From Flavobacteriales bacterium (GTDB taxonomy: Bacteria > Bacteroidota > Bacteroidia > Flavobacteriales_D > Sanyastnellaceae): a stretch of 7,803 nt of DNA. Shown one piece after another: positions 1-6,893 of this stretch. Where the stretch lies: assembly GCA_947464885.1 (NCBI GenBank), contig CANHYZ010000087.1, forward strand, positions 1 to 7,803, in the 5' to 3' direction. Made by a program: the position numbers and the translations under genes. The notes beneath the pieces are model-generated. The model saw only the letters and a program-made list of their open reading frames with translations. It had not been told where the DNA came from and did not search any database. The stretch's first letter is position 1; each line of letters starts with the position of its first letter.

Positions 1-11
1 ATGCATAAAAA

Positions 12-36
12 AACCACCGCCTTTTCAGCGGTGGTT
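12..36 (-). terminator. Intrinsic terminator of the minus-strand block
   Basis: A perfect 9-bp stem (12-20 pairs with 28-36) closes a 7-base loop. On the minus strand it is followed by a U-tract made by the seven A residues at 7-13 of the plus strand. It begins 23 bases beyond the stop codon of the MORN-repeat gene. The plus-strand side has no U-tract, so it should act only on leftward transcription. Confidence 0.88.
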
Positions 37-59
37 GTTGGCAAAATGATTATCGCTGA

Positions 60-929
60 TTATTGATCGTTTGTGTTTTTTGCTGCTCGTCCGCTGCTGC
101 GTCCGCGAGTAAATATCTCGGTTCCTGCGGCTAATCCGTTCTCATCGTAATGTTGAATACGGCCGTTGTAGAGCTGCCCGTTGATGAAATCGCCTGACAT
201 GGTTACTTGACCTGCCTTGTTATAAAACACATTGTATCCGTTCGGATCGAAAGGCTGCGCCGCATTGGTTTGATGATCCTTGCCAGGCATTTGACCCGCC
301 ATGTTTGCTGACTTCGTTTGCTCGCTCGTTATGAAGGACTTGACCCCTCCGGCTTTGGTTTTTCCGTTTTCGAATTGACGCTCTTCCAAGAGTGCGCCTT
401 CAGCGTCAAAACGTCGTTGAATACCGTGTTCTGCGCCCTGGTCCATCGGTACTTCCAACGCCAACTTACCGTTTTCATGGTAAAAACGTTGAACCCCTTG
501 CTTAGTCCCTTCGTCATCGTAAACAAGCTCTTCTTTCAACTTCCCGTTGGCATAATAACGACGCATGTTTTGGATGTGTTTGCCTTCCTGCCAATTCCCT
601 TCCTCTTCCAATCGCCCGTTCGCATAGAATAATTTGTAAGGGCCCAAAGGTTTGCCCTGTACAAAGGTTATTTCTGAACGTACCTGACCATCGGGCCAAT
701 ACCGTTTCCAAACTCCTTTCTTTTGGTCATGTAAATAATCGCCCTCTTCAACCTTGGCATAGGCTACATAGGCTGGGTCTTTCTCCATAGCGCCATCATA
801 AATCCATGCACCCTGTTTGCGCCCTTGGGCATCTGTTTGATTTAATTGCGCCTGCATAGTGACCAATGAAAACAATAGCGCAGCAGCTACAACAAGTAGC
901 TTACGAGAAAATTCCGGTACGTTTCGCAT
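60..929 (-). CDS. Exported MORN/YwqK-type repeat protein
   Basis: This 289-residue protein opens with a signal peptide: basic n-region (MRNVPEFSRK), hydrophobic core (LLVVAAALLFSLV) and likely cleavage after Ala-27 (MQA|Q). I chose the ATG at 929 because it puts the signal peptide at the N-terminus; the ATG at 968 would add 13 residues ahead of it. Residues about 72-195 hold roughly five tandem units of about 23-25 residues, each with a core like RYYANGKLKEE (aromatic, then NG or DG, then a charged strand). This is the pattern of the MORN_2/YwqK family. After a low-complexity linker (about 196-225) come one or two more degenerate units (about 231-270), then a basic tail. Databases often call such proteins 'YwqK family antitoxin', but an exported repeat protein with no toxin partner is more likely periplasmic or cell-surface. 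Its function is unknown. It lies 59 bases after the dehydrogenase gene with no visible promoter, so co-transcription is likely. Confidence 0.82.
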   Translation of the reverse strand: MRNVPEFSRKLLVVAAALLFSLVTMQAQLNQTDAQGRKQGAWIYDGAMEKDPAYVAYAKVEEGDYLHDQKKGVWKRYWPDGQVRSEITFVQGKPLGPYKLFYANGRLEEEGNWQEGKHIQNMRRYYANGKLKEELVYDDEGTKQGVQRFYHENGKLALEVPMDQGAEHGIQRRFDAEGALLEERQFENGKTKAGGVKSFITSEQTKSANMAGQMPGKDHQTNAAQPFDPNGYNVFYNKAGQVTMSGDFINGQLYNGRIQHYDENGLAAGTEIFTRGRSSGRAAKNTNDQ

Positions 930-988
930 AAAAATGTTCGTGTTAGGTATGGGCGGATTGGATTCCACCGGACGCCTATACGATTACA

Positions 989-1960
989 TCAGTGATGGGT
1001 TACGGTCGATGGCGCTTTTTTTTTATGAATCTCGCGCAACATCGTAGTACTTAATAGAGCCGTATCATACTTGCTCTTCCAACCCCAATCACGGGCAGCG
1101 TAAGTATCGTCGATACTACTCGGCCATGAATCGGCGATGGCTTGACGAAAATCCGGTTCGTAGGTTATTTCAAACTCAGGAATTTCAACTTGAATGTGAG
1201 CGGCAAGTTCTTCCGGTGTAAAACTGCATCCGGCAATATTGTAGCCCCCACGCTCTTTAATGGAGTCGGCCGGAGCCTCCATGATTGAAATTGTGGCGCG
1301 TATGGCATCTTCCATCATCATCATCGGAAGTCGTGTATCGGATCGCAGGAAACAGCTGTATTTACCGGTTTCGATGGCTTTATGGAAAATATCGACGGCA
1401 TAGTCTGTTGTGCCACCTCCCGGTTCTGAGCGGTAACCAATCAAGCCCGGATAACGAATACTGCGCACATCAACGCCATAGCGCTGGTGGTAGTAGGCAC
1501 ACCAGCGTTCACCGGCTAATTTGGAAATGCCGTAAACGGTAGTAGGCTCCATTACAGTATGCTGTGGTGTAGCTTCTTTGGGAGTCGTCGGGCCGAATAC
1601 GGCAATCGAACTTGGCCAGAAGATCTTGTCGAGTTTGCCCTCACGCGCCAACTCCAATACGTTGAATAATCCATCCATATTGAGTTTCCAGGCAAATTCC
1701 GGATTCTTTTCGGCGGTCGCAGAAAGCAGTGCTGCCAACAAATAAACCTCGCGAACATTGTATTTTTCGATGCAGGCTGAGATCGCCTCTTTATCCAGCA
1801 CATCCAACACCTCATAAGGCCCCTGTAGAAGTTCCGTATCGGTGGTTGGGCGAATATCCGAAGCAATAACCGCTTGAGCGCCATGCTGCTGACGCAGCGC
1901 CATGGTAAGTTCGATGCCTATCTGACCCGAGGCACCGATGATGAGTGTGGTTGATTCCAT
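989..1960 (-). CDS. tdh: L-threonine 3-dehydrogenase, SDR (epimerase-like) type
   Basis: This 323-residue protein is an extended short-chain dehydrogenase. It would oxidise L-threonine with NAD+ to 2-amino-3-ketobutyrate, the first step of threonine breakdown to glycine and acetyl-CoA, in the cytoplasm. The Rossmann fingerprint GASGQIG spans residues 9-15, and Asp-35 ends the second strand, fitting NAD+. The catalytic pair is Tyr-143 and Lys-147 (YGISK), with Ser-117/Ser-118 (WPSSIAVFGP) upstream. PGLIGY (171-176), GGGTTDYAV (181-189) and LPMMMMEDAIRATI (211-224) are the segments that mark threonine dehydrogenases within the epimerase family. The length matches this type, which is unrelated to the zinc-dependent E. 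coli Tdh. The ATG at 1960 is preferred: it puts the Gly-rich motif at the usual distance, and a promoter element at 1991-1998 would lie inside the 27-residue extension from the ATG at 2041. No kbl (ketobutyrate CoA ligase) gene is in view. Confidence 0.9.
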   Translation of the reverse strand: MESTTLIIGASGQIGIELTMALRQQHGAQAVIASDIRPTTDTELLQGPYEVLDVLDKEAISACIEKYNVREVYLLAALLSATAEKNPEFAWKLNMDGLFNVLELAREGKLDKIFWPSSIAVFGPTTPKEATPQHTVMEPTTVYGISKLAGERWCAYYHQRYGVDVRSIRYPGLIGYRSEPGGGTTDYAVDIFHKAIETGKYSCFLRSDTRLPMMMMEDAIRATISIMEAPADSIKERGGYNIAGCSFTPEELAAHIQVEIPEFEITYEPDFRQAIADSWPSSIDDTYAARDWGWKSKYDTALLSTTMLREIHKKKAPSTVTHH

Positions 1961-1990
1961 ATGCAGAACAGTTTCATTGACTGTCGATAG

Positions 1991-1998
1991 CAAATGTA
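1991..1998 (-). promoter_or_regulatory. Bacteroidota-type -7 element for tdh
   Basis: Read on the minus strand this is TACATTTG, an exact match to the Bacteroidota -7 consensus TAnnTTTG. It lies 30 bases upstream of the chosen tdh ATG, which predicts a leader of about 24 bases. The -33 element is weak: the nearest TTG is 27 bases upstream of the box, farther than the usual 17-23. No comparable element precedes the MORN gene. Confidence 0.5.
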
Positions 1999-2058
1999 GG
2001 AAACTGCAGCTTTTCCCGATTCGTGCAACTCTGTTTTTCATTCTCGCGTCTTACTCAT

Positions 2059-2066
2059 TATCATTG
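2059..2066 (+). promoter_or_regulatory. Candidate -7 element for the sigma operon (weak)
   Basis: TATCATTG differs from TAnnTTTG at one position and would start transcription about 25 bases before the sigma ATG. No clear -33 TTG is present at the right spacing. If the sigma factor drives its own operon, its recognition sequence should also lie in 1961-2098, but it cannot be recognised from one example. Confidence 0.22.
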
Positions 2067-2098
2067 CGCTCGTTGAAAATTGTACCTGCGTCCACTGT

Positions 2099-2617
2099 AT
2101 GAAACCAAATACACCGCCTGCATCCCTCACACACGAAGAGTTTCGGCGCGTGTTTGATGAATGGTACAAGCCTGTGAGAAATTTTATCTACTACCGGTGC
2201 GGTGATATGGAGCTGGCCGAGGACCTGGTTCAGGATTCATTCATAAAACTCTGGGAAAACAGAGATCGTTTGGATCGAAACACCATGAAGGCGTACCTCT
2301 ATAAAATCGCACAGAACAATACCATCAACTACCGCAAACGCCAGCAGCTGTTTTTCAAGTTTCAGCGCAGGGGTGCCAATGACCGTGATTTCGATACACC
2401 TGAAAAGCTCGCTGAAATTGCAGAGTATGAAGAGAAACTACAAGCCGTGATTGCTAATCTGCCCGATGGTGGAAGAGAAGTCTTCCTCATGAATCGCCTG
2501 GAAGATTTGACCTATCAGGAAATTGCCGATCGATTGAATTTGTCGGTTAAGGCAATCGAAAAACGCATGAGTAAGGTATTGAAGATTGTGCGCGATCAAT
2601 TGGGTGTCGATATTTGA
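2099..2617 (+). CDS. ECF RNA polymerase sigma factor (sigma-70 family, FecI/RpoE-like)
   Basis: This 172-residue protein has only sigma regions 2 and 4, the layout of extracytoplasmic-function sigma factors. Region 2 spans about residues 16-82 and includes the conserved core stretch AEDLVQDSFIKLWENR (about 40-55), which binds RNA polymerase and the -10 DNA, then AYLYKIAQNNTINYRKR. Region 4 spans about 112-166: LPDGGREVFLMNRLEDLTYQEIADRLNLS, with a helix-turn-helix for the -35 element, then a basic recognition helix (KAIEKRMSKVLK). It starts the operon; its stop is three bases before the receptor start. With a FecR-type protein and an STN-bearing receptor in the same operon, it is very probably released or activated by surface signalling and directs transcription of transport genes, perhaps its own operon. 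No Shine-Dalgarno sequence is visible, as is common in Bacteroidota. Confidence 0.93.
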   Translation: MKPNTPPASLTHEEFRRVFDEWYKPVRNFIYYRCGDMELAEDLVQDSFIKLWENRDRLDRNTMKAYLYKIAQNNTINYRKRQQLFFKFQRRGANDRDFDTPEKLAEIAEYEEKLQAVIANLPDGGREVFLMNRLEDLTYQEIADRLNLSVKAIEKRMSKVLKIVRDQLGVDI

Positions 2618-2620
2618 GCT

Positions 2621-5281
2621 ATGCGTCTTCGCATCGCGCAAATAGCATTGTTGATCATCATTCAGTTGTCTGCATGGGCGCAAACGACTGCACCGGTCAC
2701 AGGATCCTACCGCAACCAAACGCTTTCTGAAATTCTATCGCAATGGAGTGGTGATTATGCTTTGGACTTCGCCTTTGATAGCTATGAATTGAGCAAGTAC
2801 AAATGCACTGCCGAGTTCCGAGCGCAACCCATTGAAGAAGCGCTGACGGTGCTTCTAGCCGGTTCCCCCTTCGCGTTTCGGCAATTGGATGGAACGTTTG
2901 TTATTTATCCTTCTGCCAAGGCAGAGCCTCTTGCGGCCAAACTGAAGGCTGTCGAACAAACCCTATCAGGGAGTATTGTAGATGCTTTATCAGGGGAATC
3001 GCTTCCTTTTGCGGTAGTAGCACTTCTTCGTGCCGGAAAGAGCGCGACTTGCGATGAGTTTGGAAATTTCAACCTGATTATCAGTGATGATTATGCACCC
3101 GACACCCTCGTGGCGGCTTATGTAGGTTATTCTGCGTTGCAGTGGCCCTTGAGTGATGTGCCGGCGGATAAGGAGCTTCGTCTGTCGTTGGTGCCGCAAT
3201 CAACCATACTCGGCGATGTTATGGTAGAAGGCAGGATTGTGCGAAGCGATGCCCTGTCCTCAGGACTTCCGGGTGTTTTCATTAAACCCGATGAGGAGCA
3301 TGCTCGATTGGGAATGGGTGAAGCGGATGTGTTTCGCCTCGCTCAGCAACAAGCCGGTGTGGCGGGTTCACTTGAAATGAGTAACGGGCTGGTCATTCGC
3401 GGAGGTGCCCCCGATCAAAGCCTGCTTATGATGGATGGATTCACCGTTTATCATCAAGACCATTTCTTCGGCATGTTCTCCGCCATCAATGCATACGCAG
3501 TGAAATCCATGCGCCTGCAAAAGACCATCGTGGACGTTGAACAGGGTGGACGTGCTTCCGGTGTGCTGGAGCTTTGGGGAAAGGAGGGCGATTTGCGAAG
3601 ACCGTCGGGACGAATCGAATGTGGTACTCTCAGTATATCCGGTGCCGTTGAAGCACCGTTGGATTCAAGTGGGAAGGCATCTGTATTCCTTTGCGGAAGA
3701 AGGTCGCTGACCAATGCGGTGTCTTCACCTGCATACAGGGAGCTGTTCAACACACTCTATTCCGGAGCTGTGGCCTATGGAGATAATACCAAAGTGGATG
3801 CCTTCAATTTGAATTTCAAACCGTCGGTGCAGTTTCAAGACATCAATGCAAAGTTCACCTATCATCCCGGTGCAAAAACACATATCAATCTTTCGCTCTA
3901 TGCCTCGCGTGACGATATGGAGTTCGCTTATGCGGATACTGCAGACAGTCAACTCATTGATGTGGTCGATGTCCGCTACAGCGATGAAACAGCAAAAACG
4001 AATCGCGGAATGGCTCTTCGTTGGCAGCAGCGTTACAATGAGCGCGTGCAATCCAATACGGTGATAGGGCTATCGCTTTTTGAAGGCAATTATTTCTCGA
4101 CAGATTCGATAACGAATAACCTGTTTCTTCTGGATACAAACCAGTTCAGTTCACGCGAAATCGGATTGCGTGACCTTTCATTCAAACACCAGTGGCAGTG
4201 GAATCGACCAACGCACGAATGGAAGGCAGGTGCTTCACTGAATGCTATTCGAACCACAGACGATTGGAGGTCATCGCTTCCTGTCATTGAATCAAACAAT
4301 CAATCGGCAACACTGCTGACACTATTTGCAGGGGATAGCTGGAGGCCGCGCAAAAACTGGATGATTTATCATGGAAACCGCCTTAGTTTCTTTCGTTCAA
4401 GAAAGCAGCTCTACCTCGAACCGCGCATTGCAGTGGATTGGCAAGTGATTCCCAAACGCGTGAACTTGAGGCTGACTGCGATAAAATCACTGCAGTTCGT
4501 GCAGCGAACGAGCAGCCAGAATCTTTATCAAAATGCACCGGATGTGTGGCAACTCGCTATTGAAGATATACCTGTGCTGAAATCACATCACCTGGCATTG
4601 GCTATTATCTGGCGCTTGGAGATGTGGTCGATTGAACTTGAGGGGTATCGCAAATGGAACCAAGGACAAGTCTCCAATGCAGAAGCCTTTGCTTTGAATG
4701 CAGGTTCCTCCACCGGAAATACGACTGTGGCGGGCAACTCAACTTATACCGGCGTTGATTTTCAACTCGGATGGAGCTCCGTAAATCACAAGGTATTGCT
4801 CAATTACAGTTGGATGGATGCTCGTGCACATTATCCTGCAATTTCTGCAGGTGCAATTCGGGAATGGTATTGTCGCAACCATGAGGTGAAGGCAAATTAC
4901 CGCTGGGCTTACAAAGGATGGAGCTGTTCATTTATCCAGGTCATTACGGACGGCGCTCCTTACACAGCGCTCGCCGGGTTTTACACATTGAACCTGCCGG
5001 GTGCCGAAGACCGTGTGCTGCCTGTTGCGGGAGGTCCAAGCGCTGCGCAAACGCCTTGGTATCTGCGAACAGATGTTATTGCAGGTTATGAATGGAATTG
5101 GGGAGCACATCGCTTGACACTCAACGCGGCAGTATATAACGTGTTTAATCGAACCAATATTCGCTCAGTGCAATACATCGTCAAACCAAACGAAGAAAGC
5201 ACCGCGGGTTATGACGTTGTTGAGCGCTCAATTCAAATGATTGGCCGCATGCCTACCGCACACCTTAGCTGGCAGTTCTGA
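2621..5281 (+). CDS. TonB-dependent outer-membrane receptor with STN signalling domain
   Basis: This 886-residue protein has a signal peptide (1-20, AWA|Q), then an STN secretin/TonB N-terminal domain (about 29-97) of the kind FecA uses to contact FecR. A carboxypeptidase-regulatory-like beta-sandwich follows (about 114-192, with SGSIVDALSGESLPFA and CDEFGNFNL). The TonB plug comes next (about 208-320), with IRGGAPDQSLLMMDG, VYHQDHFFGMFSAIN and EQGGRASGVLEL. The rest is a 22-strand-type beta barrel ending in Phe (HLSWQF), as expected for BAM-assembled proteins. The plug closely follows receptors usually encoded beside DUF4249 lipoproteins, whose usual form is VRGG-PDQ-L-LLDG, VYNPSHLFGFFS and RYGGRLSSVLD. 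Here RYGGR reads EQGGR. It should import, and sense, an unknown ligand using TonB-ExbBD energy. Its stop codon overlaps the next start by one base (TGATG), implying translational coupling with the lipoprotein. It lacks the SusC-type size and SusD partner, so a polysaccharide role is less likely than a metal chelate, peptide or small cofactor. Confidence 0.92.
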   Translation: MRLRIAQIALLIIIQLSAWAQTTAPVTGSYRNQTLSEILSQWSGDYALDFAFDSYELSKYKCTAEFRAQPIEEALTVLLAGSPFAFRQLDGTFVIYPSAKAEPLAAKLKAVEQTLSGSIVDALSGESLPFAVVALLRAGKSATCDEFGNFNLIISDDYAPDTLVAAYVGYSALQWPLSDVPADKELRLSLVPQSTILGDVMVEGRIVRSDALSSGLPGVFIKPDEEHARLGMGEADVFRLAQQQAGVAGSLEMSNGLVIRGGAPDQSLLMMDGFTVYHQDHFFGMFSAINAYAVKSMRLQKTIVDVEQGGRASGVLELWGKEGDLRRPSGRIECGTLSISGAVEAPLDSSGKASVFLCGRRSLTNAVSSPAYRELFNTLYSGAVAYGDNTKVDAFNLNFKPSVQFQDINAKFTYHPGAKTHINLSLYASRDDMEFAYADTADSQLIDVVDVRYSDETAKTNRGMALRWQQRYNERVQSNTVIGLSLFEGNYFSTDSITNNLFLLDTNQFSSREIGLRDLSFKHQWQWNRPTHEWKAGASLNAIRTTDDWRSSLPVIESNNQSATLLTLFAGDSWRPRKNWMIYHGNRLSFFRSRKQLYLEPRIAVDWQVIPKRVNLRLTAIKSLQFVQRTSSQNLYQNAPDVWQLAIEDIPVLKSHHLALAIIWRLEMWSIELEGYRKWNQGQVSNAEAFALNAGSSTGNTTVAGNSTYTGVDFQLGWSSVNHKVLLNYSWMDARAHYPAISAGAIREWYCRNHEVKANYRWAYKGWSCSFIQVITDGAPYTALAGFYTLNLPGAEDRVLPVAGGPSAAQTPWYLRTDVIAGYEWNWGAHRLTLNAAVYNVFNRTNIRSVQYIVKPNEESTAGYDVVERSIQMIGRMPTAHLSWQF

Positions 5282-6003
5282 TGAGAAGATTAGCCTACAT
5301 AACACTGCTATTGATGGCTTGTAATAAGGAGCCGGACCCCTCGGAATCCTTGGAGCGATGTGCTCTTTACGCCGTTTTTGAAACGGGGAAAACGCCTCAG
5401 GCTGATGTGGTTTGTAGCGATGGAGATGCCAATTCAAGCGGCCTCAGGTGGCTGTGGCCGGATGGTTCCATGGATGCCTTTGTTGAGGCCAACAATCATT
5501 GGACGCTCGACACAGAGCGCCTGCCGCAGCCGGGTGAAACAGTATTGCTGCAATGGGATGGAACGCACGGAACCACAGATGTCTTGCTGGAATTTCCACC
5601 GGCCATCGTTCTAGAATTGTTGAGCTCCGACACGCTGTTTCTCGATCAAAATCAGCCCATTGATGTGCAGTGGACAGATCTCGGTGATGATTATGAGTAC
5701 GAGCTCTCGCTGCAGTGCCTGGAAGAAAATGCTACACCTATTGACGTGATTCCCGGAAATTTCGATGCCCTGCATAATGGCCCACAGGTGGGAAATACAT
5801 TATCCCTTGAGGCGCAGAATTTTACATTTATTGGCACGCATCGACTTGTAATTTATGCGTTAAATCGTGCCTTTACGGATGTGTATTTCTTCGACCCGAG
5901 CGATATTCGCGGCCTGTTAAAAATGCCGATTAGCAATCTGCCAGGATCGAATGGATATGTCATGGGCGTCACAGCACTTGAGGTTACCATTGAAGTCGAA
6001 TAA
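5281..6003 (+). CDS. Short outer-membrane lipoprotein, DUF4249-like
   Basis: This 240-residue protein has a lipoprotein signal peptide with the lipobox LMAC and the acylated Cys at residue 14. The next residues, NKEPD, resemble the Lys-plus-acidic export signal described for surface lipoproteins of Flavobacteriia, so display on the cell surface is possible. The mature part is mostly beta-strand and aromatic-rich: an N-terminal segment (about 28-110, including WLWPDGSM and WTLDTERLPQPGETVLLQWDG), a second beta domain (about 110-185), and a C-terminal segment with NLPGSNGYVMGVTAL. The DUF4249 assignment is inferred mainly from position directly after a receptor of the matching plug type and from the layout; similarity is weak and it is shorter than most members (about 270-400 residues). 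The one-base overlap with the receptor gene suggests the two products work together, perhaps as a ligand-capturing lid. The function of the family is not established. Confidence 0.62.
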   Translation: MRRLAYITLLLMACNKEPDPSESLERCALYAVFETGKTPQADVVCSDGDANSSGLRWLWPDGSMDAFVEANNHWTLDTERLPQPGETVLLQWDGTHGTTDVLLEFPPAIVLELLSSDTLFLDQNQPIDVQWTDLGDDYEYELSLQCLEENATPIDVIPGNFDALHNGPQVGNTLSLEAQNFTFIGTHRLVIYALNRAFTDVYFFDPSDIRGLLKMPISNLPGSNGYVMGVTALEVTIEVE

Positions 6004-6025
6004 TTTTTTCGAATCAGGTAGGGTG

Positions 6026-6069
6026 ATGCAACACTTAATAGTATGAATTGCGGATTCGTCCAAAAATGA
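6026..6069 (+). other. Two chained mini-ORFs leading into the FecR start
   Basis: In the 62-base gap before FecR, an ATG at 6026 opens a 6-codon ORF (MQHLIV) ending in TGA at 6044-6046. That stop overlaps an ATG at 6043 opening an 8-codon ORF (MNCGFVQK), whose TGA at 6067-6069 overlaps the FecR ATG at 6066. Both junctions are ATGA. A purine-rich AGGTAGGG precedes the first ATG. This may pass ribosomes to FecR or limit its translation, but ATGA is common enough that chance is a real alternative. Confidence 0.25.
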
Positions 6070-6893
6070 ACAAGTACAACGACATACTCAACAACTGGCA
6101 GGCTCCCGAAGGAAAGTCGAGTGACCAGGCTTGGGCTGACTTACAAAGTCGTCTCAACCGTGCGCCGGTCGCTGAAGCCAAATTAGTGCGTTTCAGTTGG
6201 AAGCCAATGGTGTCCGTTGCTGCTGCGGCCGCAATTATTGTGGGACTAATCCTGTTGTGGCCGAATCAAACCCTACGGGAAGTCGCCACGTCCTTTGGTG
6301 AACATCAACGTGTAACACTTCCCGATAGCTCCAAAGTAGATCTCAACGCTTCCTCCTCTATTGCTTTTGCCGATTCTTGGTCGGATGCACGAGAAGTGAA
6401 ATTATCCGGTCAGGCATTCTTCGAAGTGGTCAAGGGTGGAACATTTCATGTGGTAACAAGTCAAGGTCTGGTAGAGGTACTGGGCACATCATTCGATGTG
6501 TGCGATCGCGACAACACCTTTGAAGTAACCTGCAGAACCGGGAAGGTTCGTGTCACTGCTAACGGAAGTGATGCCGAAATCGTTCCCGGCCTTCGCGCAA
6601 CACTCATCAATGGCAAGCTTGAAGTGAGTCAATTTGATTTGGCACTAGCCGATTGGCGCTCCGGTGAGTTTCATTACACCGAGGCTCCATTAGCAGTGGT
6701 TTTTGAAGAAATAGAACGACAGTTCAATGTAGCGGTGCAATTGCCCGATTTAGCGAATCGTTTCTATACAGGACGATTTAATACAAAGGATTTGAATGAG
6801 GCGCTCCAATTGGTTTGCCTGCCCATGGGATTGCAGTTTGAAGAGAACGAAACAACAATTGTGGTGAGCGAAAAGGAAATCAACGAACGTTAA
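6066..6893 (+). CDS. FecR-family anti-sigma factor / signal transducer
   Basis: This 275-residue inner-membrane protein probably binds and controls the ECF sigma factor of the same operon. The N-terminal 47 residues are cytoplasmic, with three Trp (11, 23, 45) typical of the sigma-binding region. One transmembrane helix follows (about 48-66, PMVSVAAAAAIIVGLILLW). The periplasmic FecR domain (about 72-190) has HQRVTLPDSSKVDLNASS, VKLSGQAFFEVVKGG, LVEVLGTSFDV and CRTGKVRV, all hallmark stretches. The C-terminal part (about 200-270) is a DUF4974-type, STN-like module with FNTKDLNEALQLV. The start is the ATG at 6066; a TTG at 6048 in the same frame would add six residues but is less likely. In classic fec-like operons the FecR gene directly follows the sigma gene. 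Here it comes last, 62 bases beyond the lipoprotein, so its dosage relative to sigma may be set separately. Confidence 0.92.
   Translation: MNKYNDILNNWQAPEGKSSDQAWADLQSRLNRAPVAEAKLVRFSWKPMVSVAAAAAIIVGLILLWPNQTLREVATSFGEHQRVTLPDSSKVDLNASSSIAFADSWSDAREVKLSGQAFFEVVKGGTFHVVTSQGLVEVLGTSFDVCDRDNTFEVTCRTGKVRVTANGSDAEIVPGLRATLINGKLEVSQFDLALADWRSGEFHYTEAPLAVVFEEIERQFNVAVQLPDLANRFYTGRFNTKDLNEALQLVCLPMGLQFEENETTIVVSEKEINER

Noticed and set aside
1313..1324. Four-fold trinucleotide repeat (CAT on the plus strand).
   Set aside because: It encodes MMMM in the LPMM-type conserved segment of threonine dehydrogenase, so it is coding sequence and not a repeat element.
1961..2041. A 27-residue N-terminal extension of the threonine dehydrogenase from the ATG at 2041.
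   Set aside because: It lies ahead of the Rossmann strand that normally begins the protein, and the exact -7 promoter box at 1991-1998 falls inside it.
3454..4051. Overlapping minus-strand open frames of about 100 codons inside the receptor gene, and a similar one near 2438-2719.
   Set aside because: They show no family resemblance and lie over a plus-strand frame with clear domain content, so they are chance antisense frames.
6010..6058. Inverted repeat CGAATC/GATTCG flanking the gap before FecR as an operator.
   Set aside because: Six-base arms 37 bases apart are expected by chance and have no second copy elsewhere in the window.
6048..6065. TTG start for FecR, six residues longer.
   Set aside because: An ATG follows at 6066 and gives an ordinary FecR N-terminus; nothing favours the rarer TTG.
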